DNA from: Bacteroidales bacterium
Lineage (GTDB): Bacteria; Bacteroidota; Bacteroidia; Bacteroidales; Muribaculaceae
Assembly (NCBI GenBank): GCA_019416425.1
Contig: DXXK01000011.1
Coordinates: forward strand, 1-41,747
Length of the DNA stretch: 41,747 nucleotides
Direction: 5' to 3'
How positions within the stretch are numbered: the first letter of the stretch is position 1; every line of letters begins with the position of its first letter. This document shows, piece after piece, positions 7,946 through 16,731 of this stretch. The position numbers and the translations under genes are program-made. Under the pieces are notes generated by a model. The model made no database searches, had not been told where the DNA came from, and was given only the letters and a program-made list of their open reading frames with translations.

Positions 7946-8866
7946 TTATTTGGCGACGGAGAGGATCTCGCGGCCGGAGAGGCTGTAGGTGGCCTGGCGG
8001 AGGTACTGGCCCAAAGCCTCGTAGTCACGGCCGAACTCAGCCTGCTTCTCCACGCTGACAGGCTCGCCGATGGTCACGTGCATGGGCTTGCCGCGCTTGC
8101 TGAACATCTCGCGGGGCAGCATCGCCGTGCGCAACGCTATGCTGTGATGCCCCAGCCAGTTGAACAGACGGCTGTTGGTACCGTGGAAATAGATGGGAAT
8201 AACTGGAACCTTGGCTTTGCCGATGATCTGCAGGATGGCCGGCTGCCAGGGACGGTCCACGATAATGCCATCCTTGTCGGTCTTGCCGATGGCCCCGGCC
8301 GGGAAGAACCCTACAGGTTTGCCCTCTTTAAGCATACCTATGGCCTCGCGGATGCCGGCCACGGATACGCGGCGCTTCTCCGGATCGGGGGAGGCTGCCT
8401 GGTCCACGGCGATGAAGTTGGGACGCATGGCCGACAGCTGGTTCAGGATCATGTTCACCATCACCTTGTACTCCGGGCGGACCTGCGTAACCAGATAGAT
8501 CAGGGCTATGCCGTCGACCGATCCGAACGGATGGTTGCTGACCGTGATGAAAGGACCCTCCTTGAACCGCTCCAGAACCTCGAGATTGTCGACCTGGACC
8601 GGAATCCTGAAATCGTCCTCCATAAGATGGCGGACAAACTCCGGTCCGGCAGTAGTACGGCTGAACTTGCCGTGCACACGGTTTACCTCGTCGATCTTAA
8701 GCAGATGCATGAGCCACTTCACCAGATGGGGAAACCGAGCGGCGGCAGGCATCAGTTTCTCGATATCCTTCAGGTTTATGACATCCGGCCGGACCTCGAT
8801 GGCCGGATGTTCGTCGAAAACGAAAACCTCCTCATTGTCCTTGTTGAGTTTAGTGTGTATTGCCAT
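7946..8866 (-). CDS. PlsC-like lysophospholipid acyltransferase (GlsA/hemolysin-type)
   Basis: The start at 8866 is preceded by AAAGGA and leaves a 17-bp overlap with the gtrA-like gene; the open frame extends further upstream only through that gene. The 306-residue protein carries the acyltransferase motif NHPFGSVDG (His112, Asp118), the later block FFPAGAIGK in place of the usual FPEG, and IPIYFHGTNSRLF. This form of the motif is that of the Bacteroidota PlsC-like family that includes the O-acyltransferase of glycine/ornithine lipid synthesis, so a membrane-lipid substrate is likely. No N-acyltransferase partner gene is adjacent. The exact acceptor is unknown. Confidence 0.8.
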   Translation of the reverse strand: MAIHTKLNKDNEEVFVFDEHPAIEVRPDVINLKDIEKLMPAAARFPHLVKWLMHLLKIDEVNRVHGKFSRTTAGPEFVRHLMEDDFRIPVQVDNLEVLERFKEGPFITVSNHPFGSVDGIALIYLVTQVRPEYKVMVNMILNQLSAMRPNFIAVDQAASPDPEKRRVSVAGIREAIGMLKEGKPVGFFPAGAIGKTDKDGIIVDRPWQPAILQIIGKAKVPVIPIYFHGTNSRLFNWLGHHSIALRTAMLPREMFSKRGKPMHVTIGEPVSVEKQAEFGRDYEALGQYLRQATYSLSGREILSVAK

Positions 8867-9398
8867 ATTTCCTTTCTTTAATCCCGATCGCATCCAGCGC
8901 GCGCAGGATATAATCGTCAAAACGTGTCTGTCGGTATACGAAATTGCGTTGCAGCAGGAAATTCCATGCCAGTGATACAACCAACGACACCAGCAGACGC
9001 GCCGCCAGGAAGATGGAGTCGTCGCCAAGACCGACGGTGACGGTCAGCCAATGCCAGTCGCGTACCAGATAATATAGTATCTGGGTTCCGAAACTGTTGA
9101 GCAGCAGCGACCCGATCCATACGAATATGAATTTGGTTATTACCGCCCGCCATGCCACATCGCGTGCATGGAAAGTGAAGCGGTAATTGATTATGCAGTT
9201 GAACACACCGCCCACGAAGGCACCGGTAGCCGTGGACATCCACGGGGTCATGTTGCAGAATGCGAACAGAACGAACGATACGATCATGTCGATCCATCCG
9301 CATAACTGCGAGGATGCGCCGGATCGCAACAGAGTGAAAATCAATCCATTGTCGTTCAGAAACTGTTTTGTGACCTTTTGCAGCCGTTTTTGTACCAT
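8850..9398 (-). CDS. GtrA-family membrane protein
   Basis: The 182-residue protein has four hydrophobic helices and the GtrA signature region GAFVGGVFNCIINYRFTF between helices two and three, with a matching WNFLLQRNFVY near the end. GtrA-like proteins are thought to move lipid-linked sugars or teichoic-acid precursors across the inner membrane. It overlaps the start of the acyltransferase gene by 17 bp and follows the phosphatidyltransferase gene by 24 bp, so all three are likely co-transcribed and may act on one lipid or glycolipid pathway. Confidence 0.8.
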   Translation of the reverse strand: MVQKRLQKVTKQFLNDNGLIFTLLRSGASSQLCGWIDMIVSFVLFAFCNMTPWMSTATGAFVGGVFNCIINYRFTFHARDVAWRAVITKFIFVWIGSLLLNSFGTQILYYLVRDWHWLTVTVGLGDDSIFLAARLLVSLVVSLAWNFLLQRNFVYRQTRFDDYILRALDAIGIKERKYGNTH

Positions 9399-9422
9399 CC
9401 GCAGCGACTGTTGTGTACTGGT

Positions 9423-10121
9423 TTACTTTTTGTTGCCGTCGAATTTTTTCGGAGGATCGATCTTGGCCAGATATCTCAGGTCCACGACCATCGAGCCGAT
9501 ATAGAGGGAGAAAAGGATTACTGCCACGACGGCACCTGTGATGTCGTAGACTGTCCAGGGAGTTCCTGCGATGTCAACGGTCACGTCAGGCCATGGATTG
9601 AAGATGTAGAGGATGAACACCGCTATGATCACCAGACGGGCCTCGGTGGGACCGAAGTGGGCGTAGGTGAGCCGGAACTTGTCCATGACGATGGTGCTCA
9701 GATAGGTGTAGATCGACATGCACAGGTATCCGCCCATGATGAAGAGCGAGATGCTGAGCATCATGACCGGAGCCAGACCGAGCCCGAGGCAGAACAGGCA
9801 TGTCGTGAGCGCGTCCAGCGAGTGGTCGATGAAGAAGCCGTACTTGGGACGCTGGGTGCTTCGGACACGGGCCAGCGTGCCGTCAAGGCTGTCGCCGTAC
9901 CAGTTCAATATCAGACAGAACGATGCGGCCCAGAGGTAATTCACGTTGAAATTGGCCATCCAGCAGAAGAACGCGTACAGTATGGCCGCGAACACGCCGA
10001 AATATGTGAGCATGTCGGAGGTGACCCACCTGGGCTGCTTCTCGGCGAGTTTAAGCAGAAGCCTCTTTTCCGCGGCGTTTAGCAAAGAGGTCTGAATTCT
10101 TTGACTGTTTTCCTTATCCAC
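9423..10121 (-). CDS. CDP-alcohol phosphatidyltransferase family protein
   Basis: The 232-residue integral membrane protein contains the full catalytic motif D77xxD80G...A84R85...G95xxxD99xxxD103 in the stretch DSLDGTLARVRSTQRPKYG and FFIDHSLD. Enzymes of this family transfer a phospho-alcohol group from a CDP-alcohol to a second alcohol, as in phosphatidylglycerol-phosphate or phosphatidylinositol synthesis; the acceptor cannot be read from the sequence. The start codon is GTG at 10121. It heads a three-gene operon with the GtrA-like and acyltransferase genes. Confidence 0.85.
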   Translation of the reverse strand: MDKENSQRIQTSLLNAAEKRLLLKLAEKQPRWVTSDMLTYFGVFAAILYAFFCWMANFNVNYLWAASFCLILNWYGDSLDGTLARVRSTQRPKYGFFIDHSLDALTTCLFCLGLGLAPVMMLSISLFIMGGYLCMSIYTYLSTIVMDKFRLTYAHFGPTEARLVIIAVFILYIFNPWPDVTVDIAGTPWTVYDITGAVVAVILFSLYIGSMVVDLRYLAKIDPPKKFDGNKK

Positions 10122-10265
10122 TGTTTCTTAATTTGTTGCTTGGGTAAATACACACAATTACGTTGCCGACAGGCGCGTCTGCGGGAACCTCCCGGCCGCA
10201 CCACGGGCAATCTAAAAATGCACCCTGCAGCCGGGGGCAGGGGATGTCGCCGGACGCAGGTGGCG

Positions 10266-10273
10266 CAAATTTA
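10266..10273 (-). promoter_or_regulatory. Putative -7 box (TAAATTTG) for the lipid operon
   Basis: On the minus strand the box reads TAAATTTG and matches TAnnTTTG. It would give a GC-rich leader of about 140 nt before the GTG start at 10121. No clear -33 TTTG is seen. Confidence 0.35.
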
Positions 10274-10313
10274 CCGTAAAGTTATAAATTTTATAGTCAT
10301 AAGACAAATTTTT

Positions 10314-10370
10314 AGCTCCATTTCGCACATTTTTGTTGAAGATTGGTACAAAAATCTGCGGAATGGAGCT
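10314..10370. repeat. 57-nt imperfect palindrome between the GH97 and phosphatidyltransferase genes
   Basis: Outer arms AGCTCCATTTCGCA and TGCGGAATGGAGCT pair over 14 bp with one G-T, and inner arms ATTTTTGT/ACAAAAAT add 8 bp. It lies 24 nt beyond the GH97 stop codon. It has no downstream T-run on the minus strand, so it is either a weak terminator or a regulatory or mobile inverted repeat. Confidence 0.6.
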
Positions 10371-10393
10371 ATTATAACGGGATTTTCCGGGAA

Positions 10394-12505
10394 TTATTTA
10401 AGCGGTTTGAGCGAGATTGCGAATCCGCCGCCTGGGACGGTCTTGATCTTTAGTCGGGTCTTGGAATCCACTTTGCGGCGCGTTATGGTATAGGCCTGGG
10501 GATTGGTCTTGTAGTCGGCGTCCTTGGCGTCGGCGTAGACCACGGCCTCGTACTTGCGTCCCGGATCCAGGAAGTCCAGCTTGATGTCGGACTCATGGGG
10601 CGCGATGCCCGTGGTGTTGCCGACGAACCACTCGTCGCTGCCCTTGGCCTTGCGGGCGGCGGTGATGTAGCGCGCCGGCTCGGCCTCCAGGTAGAGGCTC
10701 TTGTCCCAGTCGACGGCCACATCCTTGATGAACTGGAAGGCATCCATGAACTTGCTGTAGTTCTCGGGCAGGTCGGCTGCCATCTGCAGCGGGCTGTACA
10801 TGGTCACGTACAGGCCCAGCTGGTTGGCCAGCGTCACGTTGGCGTGGCTCTTGTTGTCCGGGTTCATCTCCGACATGTCCATCACGAACAGGCCCGGGGT
10901 GTAGTCCATCGGGCCGCCCTGCAGGCGAGTAAAGGGAAGCACCGCCGTGTGCGACGGCTTGCTGCCGCCGAAGGCCTGGTACTCCGTGCCGCGGGCGCTC
11001 TCGTTGCCCACCAGGTTGGGGTAGGTGCGGCACAGGCCCGTGGGTCGCACGGCCTCGTGCGCGTTCACCATTACCTTATGCCTGGCCGCCTCCTTCACGG
11101 CGTAGAGGTAGTGGTTGTTGAGCCACTGGCCGTAATGATGCTCGCCGCGCGGCAGCATGTTGCCGACGTAGCCGCTCTTCACCGCGTTGTAGCCGTATTT
11201 GTTCATCAGGTCGTAGGCCTTCTCCATGTGACGCTCGTAGTTGCGCGCCGAGCCGGATGTCTCGTGATGCATCATCAGCTTGATGCCCTTCTGGTTGGCG
11301 TACTTGTTCAGCATGTCGATGTCGAAGTCCGGGTAGGGGGTCACGAAGTCGAAGACGTAGTCCTTCTCATGTCCCGACCAGTCCTCCCAGCCGATGTTCC
11401 ACCCCTCCACCAGCAGCTGGTCGAAGCCATGCTCGGCGGCGAAGTCGATGTACTTCTTCACGTTCTCGTTATTGGCGCCGTGCTTGCCGTGGGGACGCAC
11501 CTTGGTGTAGTCGGTCTCGTCAAGCTTGACCGACGGCAGGTCCCATGTGTACGACCACTGGCTCATGCCGTTGATCATCTCCCACCATACGCCCATGTAC
11601 TTGACCGGTTTGATCCAGGAGGTGTCCTCCAGCACGCAGGGGTCGTTCAGGTTCAGGATCAGGTTGGAGCTCAGCATGTCGCGGGCGTCGTCGCTGACGA
11701 TCACCGTGCGCCACGGCGTCTTGGCGGGCGCCTGCATGTGGGCCATGTTGCCCTGGGCGTCCGGGGTGAGCCACGACTCGAACACCATGTTTTTGTCGTC
11801 CAGATTCAGGTGCATGCAGCTGTAGTCCACCAGCGCGGCCTCGTGCAGGTTGATGTACAGGCCGTCGTCGGTCTTCATCTGCAGCGATGTCTGCACGCCG
11901 GTGGGCGAGAACTGAGTCTGCGACAGGTTCTCGGTTATGGCCGCCTCCATGTGGGGACGGATCTCCGACAGCCGGCTCTCGGTGTAGTCGTATTCCTGGG
12001 TGTCGTAGTCACCGGGTATCCACCACGCGGTGTGGTCGCCGGTCATGGCGAACTGGGTCTTCTCCTTCTTGACGGTGAAGTAGGTCAGGTGCTTCTGCTG
12101 CGGGAATTCATATCGGAATCCCATGCCGTCGTCGTAGACGCGGAACCGCAGGTTCATCAGACGTTCGGTCTTGGGCTGCCTCAGCTCCACCAGCAGCTCG
12201 TTGTAATGGTTGCGGATGTCCTTGTTCTCGCCCCAGACGGGCTGCCAGGTCTCGTCCTTGCTGTCGGTCTTGGTGCCGACGATCTGGAAACCGTCAGTCA
12301 GGTCCGGAGCGTCGGTCAGTTCCAGACCGAGCGTGCTGGGCTTGATCACAGGCTTGTTCTTGTAGGTCATGCTGTAGGTGGGTCTGCCTCCCTTTACATC
12401 GACGTCCACTGCCACATTGCCGTCGGGCGAGGTGACCACCACGGCCTGTGCCGTCCACGCGGTCATCAGCAGCGTCGCAACGGTCATAAGTTTCTGATTC
12501 TTCAT
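10394..12505 (-). CDS. susB-like: GH97 inverting alpha-glucosidase (SusB-like)
   Basis: The 703-residue protein has a signal peptide (about 1-21) and the three-part GH97 plan: N-terminal beta-sandwich, catalytic barrel and short C-terminal beta domain. Glutamates E415 (MMHHETSG), E484 (NAHEAVRPTG), E502 and E508 (NESARGTEYQ) sit at a constant offset of 24 from SusB E439, E508, E526 and E532. In the characterised B. thetaiotaomicron SusB, E532 is the general acid and E439/E508 activate water. This marks the inverting alpha-glucosidase branch rather than the retaining alpha-galactosidase branch. It probably hydrolyses starch-type oligosaccharides in the periplasm. No SusC/SusD genes are adjacent. 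Confidence 0.93.
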   Translation of the reverse strand: MKNQKLMTVATLLMTAWTAQAVVVTSPDGNVAVDVDVKGGRPTYSMTYKNKPVIKPSTLGLELTDAPDLTDGFQIVGTKTDSKDETWQPVWGENKDIRNHYNELLVELRQPKTERLMNLRFRVYDDGMGFRYEFPQQKHLTYFTVKKEKTQFAMTGDHTAWWIPGDYDTQEYDYTESRLSEIRPHMEAAITENLSQTQFSPTGVQTSLQMKTDDGLYINLHEAALVDYSCMHLNLDDKNMVFESWLTPDAQGNMAHMQAPAKTPWRTVIVSDDARDMLSSNLILNLNDPCVLEDTSWIKPVKYMGVWWEMINGMSQWSYTWDLPSVKLDETDYTKVRPHGKHGANNENVKKYIDFAAEHGFDQLLVEGWNIGWEDWSGHEKDYVFDFVTPYPDFDIDMLNKYANQKGIKLMMHHETSGSARNYERHMEKAYDLMNKYGYNAVKSGYVGNMLPRGEHHYGQWLNNHYLYAVKEAARHKVMVNAHEAVRPTGLCRTYPNLVGNESARGTEYQAFGGSKPSHTAVLPFTRLQGGPMDYTPGLFVMDMSEMNPDNKSHANVTLANQLGLYVTMYSPLQMAADLPENYSKFMDAFQFIKDVAVDWDKSLYLEAEPARYITAARKAKGSDEWFVGNTTGIAPHESDIKLDFLDPGRKYEAVVYADAKDADYKTNPQAYTITRRKVDSKTRLKIKTVPGGGFAISLKPLK

Positions 12506-12569
12506 AAGTCTTGAGATAGGTTTAAAAGGTTGTTGAATGTTGAGATATTACAATTTGTGATATTCTATG

Positions 12570-12577
12570 CAAAATTA
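12570..12577 (-). promoter_or_regulatory. -7 promoter box (TAATTTTG) for the GH97 gene
   Basis: Reads TAATTTTG on the minus strand, about 65 nt before the GH97 start codon and downstream of the GH3 terminator, so the two genes are probably transcribed separately. Confidence 0.5.
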
Positions 12578-12632
12578 ATAATTCCGCATTCGGAAATCAA
12601 GACAAAAAGATAAAAAACAGGGTACGTATTGA

Positions 12633-12664
12633 TAAAAAGAGAGCCGGAACATGGGTTCCGGCTC
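12633..12664 (-). terminator. Intrinsic terminator of the GH3 gene
   Basis: A perfect 10-bp stem (GAGCCGGAAC/GTTCCGGCTC at 12641-12664) with a 4-nt loop, followed on the minus strand by TCTTTTTATC. It lies 23 nt past the GH3 stop codon. Confidence 0.85.
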
Positions 12665-12687
12665 CCGGAGTGGTCATAAGTCAGTAA

Positions 12688-15021
12688 TTATTCCATGTTC
12701 GGCGTGTCCCAAACCTTGGTGGCGGTGCAGTACAGGGGCGCGGTCTGGTCGCCGATGCGTACGGTGAAGTCGCCCTCCTCCAGGATCCATTTGCCGTCGT
12801 TGCCGACGAATGCAAGCTCCTTTGCAGGCAATTGGAAGGTGACCGTCTTGGTCTCGCCGGGATTCAGGGAGACCTTGGTGAAGTCGCGCAGACGCTTGTT
12901 GTCGGGCACGAGCGATGCGATCAGGTCGGAGGTGTACATCAGCACGGGCTCCATGCCGGCCACGTTGCCGGTGTTGGTCACGTCGACGGTGACCGTGATC
13001 ACGTCACCGGCGTTGAAGTCCTTGCGGTCGGTCTTGAGGTTGGAGTAGCTGTAGGTGGTGTAGCTCAGTCCATAGCCGAATGGCCACATCAGCGACACCT
13101 TGGCGTCGTAGTTGTAAGCGCCGGACATGGTGCCGACCTCCTCGCTGACCTTGTAGTCGTAGGTGTGCAGGGCGTTTATGTCGCGTGGGTAGGTATAGGG
13201 GAGCTTTGCCGAGAAGTTGGCGTCGCCGGCCATCAGCTCGGCCAGGGCGTCGCCGCCGTAGTTGCCTGGCAGCAGGACGTTGATCACGGCGTCGGCCAGG
13301 GGCTCGATGTCGGTGATGAGGCGCGGACGGCCCTCGTTAAGCACCAGGATGATGGGCTTGCCGGTCTTGGCCAGTTCCTTGACCAGTGTGCGCTGGTTGG
13401 CCGACAGCCACAGGTCGTCGAGGTTGCCTGGAGTCTCTGTGTAGGAGTTCTCACCGATGCATGCCACAATCACGTCCGCATCGCGGGCAGCGGCCACGGC
13501 AGAGGCGTAGTCAGGCTCGTTCTCTTCGAAATAGGCGCCTTTCTCGTTGTAGGTCACGCCCTCCTTCAGGGTCACGTTCTCGGTGCCGAACTTGTTGGCC
13601 AGTGCCTCGTAGATGGTGTTGTAAGGCTCGTAGAGCTTGTCGGCGTTGCTGCCCTGCCATGTGTAGGTCCAGCCGCCGTTCAGGGCGCGCATGGTGTTGG
13701 CGTTGGGCCCGGTCACCAGGATCTTCTTGCCCTTGGCCAGCGGCAGGATGTTGCCGTTGTTCTTCAGCAGGACCTCCGACTGCAGCGCGGACTGCAGTGC
13801 CTTGGCCGCGGACTGGGCCGATCCATATTCCTTATAGTCCTTGCCGCCGGTGTCTGGCTGCTTGAACAGGTTCAGGCGGTACTTGAGGCGCAGAATGCGG
13901 CGTACGGCGTCGTCGATGCGGCTCATGGGAACCTTGCCCTCCTGGACCAGTTCCTTCAGCATCCAGCAGAAGTTCACGTCGTATGGGTCCATTGTCATGT
14001 CGATGCCGGCGTTGATGGCCAGACGGATGGCGTCCTTCTTGTCCTTGGCCACGCGCTCGCGCTGGTACAGGTTGTTGATGTCGGCCCAGTCGGTGACGAT
14101 CATGCCGTCCCAGTCCATGTCCTTCTTGAGCCATTGTGTCAGGAACTTGTAGCTGGCATGGACGGGCTCGCCGTTGATGCTGGCGGAGTTGACCATGATG
14201 GAGAGCGATCCGGCCGCGATCTGTGCGCGGAACGGCTCGAAGTACTTCTCACGCAGCAGTTGCTCGGACAGATAGGCCGGGGTGCGGTCCTTGCCGGTCC
14301 AGGGCGCGCCGTATGCCATGTAGTGCTTTGTGCATGCGGCCACGTTGTACTTGCCGATGTTGTTGGGGTCGGGGCCCTGGTATCCCTGGACCTCGGCCAC
14401 GGCCATCTTGGCGTTGACCACGGGGTCCTCGCCGAAGCTTTCCCAGATACGGGGCCAGCGGGGGTCGCGGCCCAGGTCGGTCACGGGGTTGTAGACCCAG
14501 GGACAGTCGGCCGCGCGCGACTCGTAGGCCGTTATCTCGGCCATCTCGCGGGCCAGCGTGGTGTTGAACGACGCTGCCAGGTTGATGGGCTGGGGGAACA
14601 TGATGCCTCCCTGCACGTAGCTGACGCCGTGGTTGTTGTCCAGGCCGTAGATGGTGGGGATGCCGATGTATTTCATGGAGAGTTTCTGGATGGTGGGAAT
14701 CCAATACTGCCACTGCTCTAGCGAGCCGGCGTAGGTTGCCGGGGCGTTCAGGAACGAGCCGGGTTTCCAGTTGCGGATCACCGTGTCGAGTCGTGCCTCG
14801 TCAAGTTTCCATACCGGCGTGCCGGTGGACCAGTCCGTGGTGCCGAACACATCCAGGTTGAGCTCCAGCATCTGGCCTACCTTCTCGTCGAGTGTCATCT
14901 TGGCGAGCGTGGCCTCGACCTGTCGCTCGATTTTCGGATCCCGTGGAATCGCTGGCTTGGCGGCCATCGTCATTGCGGCCGCTCCAATCAGAAGCATTGC
15001 TCCCGTCTTGATCATATTCAT
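12688..15021 (-). CDS. GH3 beta-glucosidase (BglX-like)
   Basis: The start at 15021 is preferred over 15051, because the -7 box at 15060-15067 would make the longer form leaderless. The 777-residue protein then begins with a clean signal peptide (MNMIKTGAMLLIGAAAMTMA). It shows the GH3 N-terminal barrel with GRDPRWPRIWESFGEDP, the CTKHYMAYG motif (Lys232-His233) and nucleophile D311 in MIVTDWADINN, then the second alpha/beta domain and a C-terminal fibronectin-III-like domain ending near WILEEGDFTVRIG. It likely releases glucose from beta-glucosides in the periplasm. It neighbours the GH97 gene but has its own terminator. Confidence 0.93.
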   Translation of the reverse strand: MNMIKTGAMLLIGAAAMTMAAKPAIPRDPKIERQVEATLAKMTLDEKVGQMLELNLDVFGTTDWSTGTPVWKLDEARLDTVIRNWKPGSFLNAPATYAGSLEQWQYWIPTIQKLSMKYIGIPTIYGLDNNHGVSYVQGGIMFPQPINLAASFNTTLAREMAEITAYESRAADCPWVYNPVTDLGRDPRWPRIWESFGEDPVVNAKMAVAEVQGYQGPDPNNIGKYNVAACTKHYMAYGAPWTGKDRTPAYLSEQLLREKYFEPFRAQIAAGSLSIMVNSASINGEPVHASYKFLTQWLKKDMDWDGMIVTDWADINNLYQRERVAKDKKDAIRLAINAGIDMTMDPYDVNFCWMLKELVQEGKVPMSRIDDAVRRILRLKYRLNLFKQPDTGGKDYKEYGSAQSAAKALQSALQSEVLLKNNGNILPLAKGKKILVTGPNANTMRALNGGWTYTWQGSNADKLYEPYNTIYEALANKFGTENVTLKEGVTYNEKGAYFEENEPDYASAVAAARDADVIVACIGENSYTETPGNLDDLWLSANQRTLVKELAKTGKPIILVLNEGRPRLITDIEPLADAVINVLLPGNYGGDALAELMAGDANFSAKLPYTYPRDINALHTYDYKVSEEVGTMSGAYNYDAKVSLMWPFGYGLSYTTYSYSNLKTDRKDFNAGDVITVTVDVTNTGNVAGMEPVLMYTSDLIASLVPDNKRLRDFTKVSLNPGETKTVTFQLPAKELAFVGNDGKWILEEGDFTVRIGDQTAPLYCTATKVWDTPNME

Positions 15022-15059
15022 GATATCGTGATTTTGTTGTTTCTGTGTCATCTATGCTA

Positions 15060-15067
15060 CAAAGTTA
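15060..15067 (-). promoter_or_regulatory. -7 promoter box (TAACTTTG) for the GH3 gene
   Basis: On the minus strand TAACTTTG matches TAnnTTTG. Transcription would begin near 15053-15056, which decides the GH3 start codon in favour of 15021. Confidence 0.55.
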
Positions 15068-15243
15068 ACAATCATATATGGATTTGGCAAGTGTGTGACC
15101 TTTTTATGTTAACATTCAGCAAGAATATGATAACAATTCATAACCGATATGGAAACATTAAGACTCCGGGACGGAACAGTATCGGGGCTGGGATTGTTGA
15201 TATTGGAGGGGGATGGCGTCCACTCCGTTCCCTTGACGAGGTT

Positions 15244-16164
15244 ATGAAGAAGTACTATCGCTGTGACAATGGATATGTAGAGCATTCGGAATGGGTGCCG
15301 TACTGCTGGGTCAACATCGAGCAGCCCGACGACGGCGACGTGAAGTTCATGATCGACGACCTGGGTGTTCCGTCGGATTTCGTGGACAGCATCGCAGACC
15401 CGGACGAGCGGTGCCGCATCGAGCGTGACGGCAACTGGAAGATGACCATCCTGCGTGTGCCCAAGGCATCGAGGTCGGACGACGCTCCCTACACCACCGT
15501 GCCTTTAGGCATAATCACCAACAGCGAGGTGATCCTGACGCTCTGTTACCATAAGACGGAGCAGATGGACGATTTCGTGAACTACACGAGGAGGAGGGGT
15601 ATCAGGATCACCCGTGAGGAGGATTTTGTGCTCCGCATAATTTACTCCACGGTCTATTGGTTTCTTCGTTATCTGCGCAACATAGGCAAGGCGGTGTCGG
15701 CGGCGCATCAGAAAGTGTCGGACGGAATCCGCAACGAGGACCTGATCAAGCTGCAGGAGCTGCAGACCACGCTGGTGTATTTCAGCACCTCGCTGGAAGG
15801 CAACACCATGCTGAACGAGCGTCTGCTGCACGTCTACGGCGACGATTACGACAAGGACCTGTACGAGGACGTCAACATCGAGCTGCACCAGGCCACCGCC
15901 ACCACCAGCATCTATACAGACATTCTGGAGTCCTTGCAGGACTCGTTCGCCTCGATTATCAGCAACAACGTGAACGACGTGATGAAGAAGATGACGGCGG
16001 TAAGCATCGTCCTGATGTTTCCGACGCTGGTGGCCTCGTTCTACGGCATGAACGTCACCATCAGCTACGGCAGCTATCCCTATCTGTTCTGGATCATAGT
16101 GGGCGGCTCGCTTCTGATTTCCTGCCTCCTCTTCGTCCTGCTGAAGAAATTCCGCTGGCTGTAG
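15244..16164 (+). CDS. corA-like: CorA-type magnesium/divalent cation transporter
   Basis: The ATG at 15244 (MKKYYRCDNGYVEHSEWVP, preceded by GAGG) is chosen because the open frame upstream (from 15028) has no CorA similarity and crosses the opposing GH3 promoter. The 306-residue protein has a long soluble cytoplasmic domain with a coiled stalk, then two C-terminal membrane helices with the GMN selectivity motif (FYGMN, about 266-270) at the end of the first. CorA proteins form pentameric Mg2+ channels in the inner membrane. The family is firm; the ion is inferred. Confidence 0.88.
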   Translation: MKKYYRCDNGYVEHSEWVPYCWVNIEQPDDGDVKFMIDDLGVPSDFVDSIADPDERCRIERDGNWKMTILRVPKASRSDDAPYTTVPLGIITNSEVILTLCYHKTEQMDDFVNYTRRRGIRITREEDFVLRIIYSTVYWFLRYLRNIGKAVSAAHQKVSDGIRNEDLIKLQELQTTLVYFSTSLEGNTMLNERLLHVYGDDYDKDLYEDVNIELHQATATTSIYTDILESLQDSFASIISNNVNDVMKKMTAVSIVLMFPTLVASFYGMNVTISYGSYPYLFWIIVGGSLLISCLLFVLLKKFRWL

Positions 16165-16170
16165 GAATCG

Positions 16171-16218
16171 AATTTTACGGAGAACCATATTTTTGGTATT
16201 TTGAATTTTACTGACACC
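16171..16218 (+). repeat. 33-bp tandem repeat, left part (about 1.5 units)
   Basis: Units begin AATTTTAC(G/T)G at 16171 and 16204, a 33-bp period. They match the larger array at 16732-16896 and begin only 6 nt after the corA-like stop codon. Confidence 0.75.
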
Positions 16219-16244
16219 TTCACCCGACCTCGTCTCTTCATTAA

Positions 16245-16720
16245 GCTTGAAATATCTCATGATTGATCTTCAGTAGATTAGTTAATGAAGGGTGATTCAG
16301 GGTGACACAATGTGGCTTACCGGGCACGTATGGTGGCGCGCAAAGCCGCAAAGGGTTATGTATCGTTCTTAAGTGTGTTTTTTTTGATTTTAGTTGACAG
16401 TCAGATGACTTTAAACCTGGAGAAAGTTGACTCGGTTAATGTTATCCGTATTTGTTAATGTTATCCGTATTTTATGTTGACTGTTGATGTGCAGCACGCA
16501 GTCTGATGGGTTTCCTTGCCTACGCCAATCTTACGAAATAACCTCGGACGCGGATATCGCAAAATAAGCTGGACGGCTTAGCGCCCTTGTCGTCGGGAAT
16601 CATGATTCCATCGCGGCCTTGGTGGAGCGCCTACACTCCGGATGGCCGAGGTGACGACCAATCATCCAGTGACAGCCTTTGCGGCTTTGCGCGCCACACG
16701 AATCTGCCGGATATTTTATG
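16245..16720. repeat. Dispersed intergenic repeat, element B (non-coding)
   Basis: Most of the 742-bp gap between the CorA gene and the DUF4143 gene is this element plus the 33-bp array; no gene is credible. The core at 16332-16697 is bounded by GGTGGCGCGCAAAGCCGCAA (from 16332) and CTTTGCGGCTTTGCGCGCCAC (16677-16697; 21 nt including the final C), i.e. inverted ends of about 22 bp. It matches the reverse complement of element A in the same block order, but carries about 90-120 bp more near 16370-16490, including a perfect 19-bp tandem at 16435-16472. Confidence 0.8.
16435..16472 (+). repeat. Perfect 19-bp tandem duplication within element B
   Basis: Two adjacent identical copies of GTTAATGTTATCCGTATTT. 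The segment has no counterpart in element A. Confidence 0.9.
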
Positions 16721-16731
16721 TTTTGCCTATG

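Noticed and set aside
10394..15021. A full starch or glucan utilisation locus
   Set aside because: No SusC/SusD pair or regulator lies next to the two glycosidases, and each has its own promoter.
15028..15243. N-terminal extension of the CorA-type transporter
   Set aside because: It crosses the GH3 promoter on the other strand, and the residues before MKKYYRC do not look like the family.
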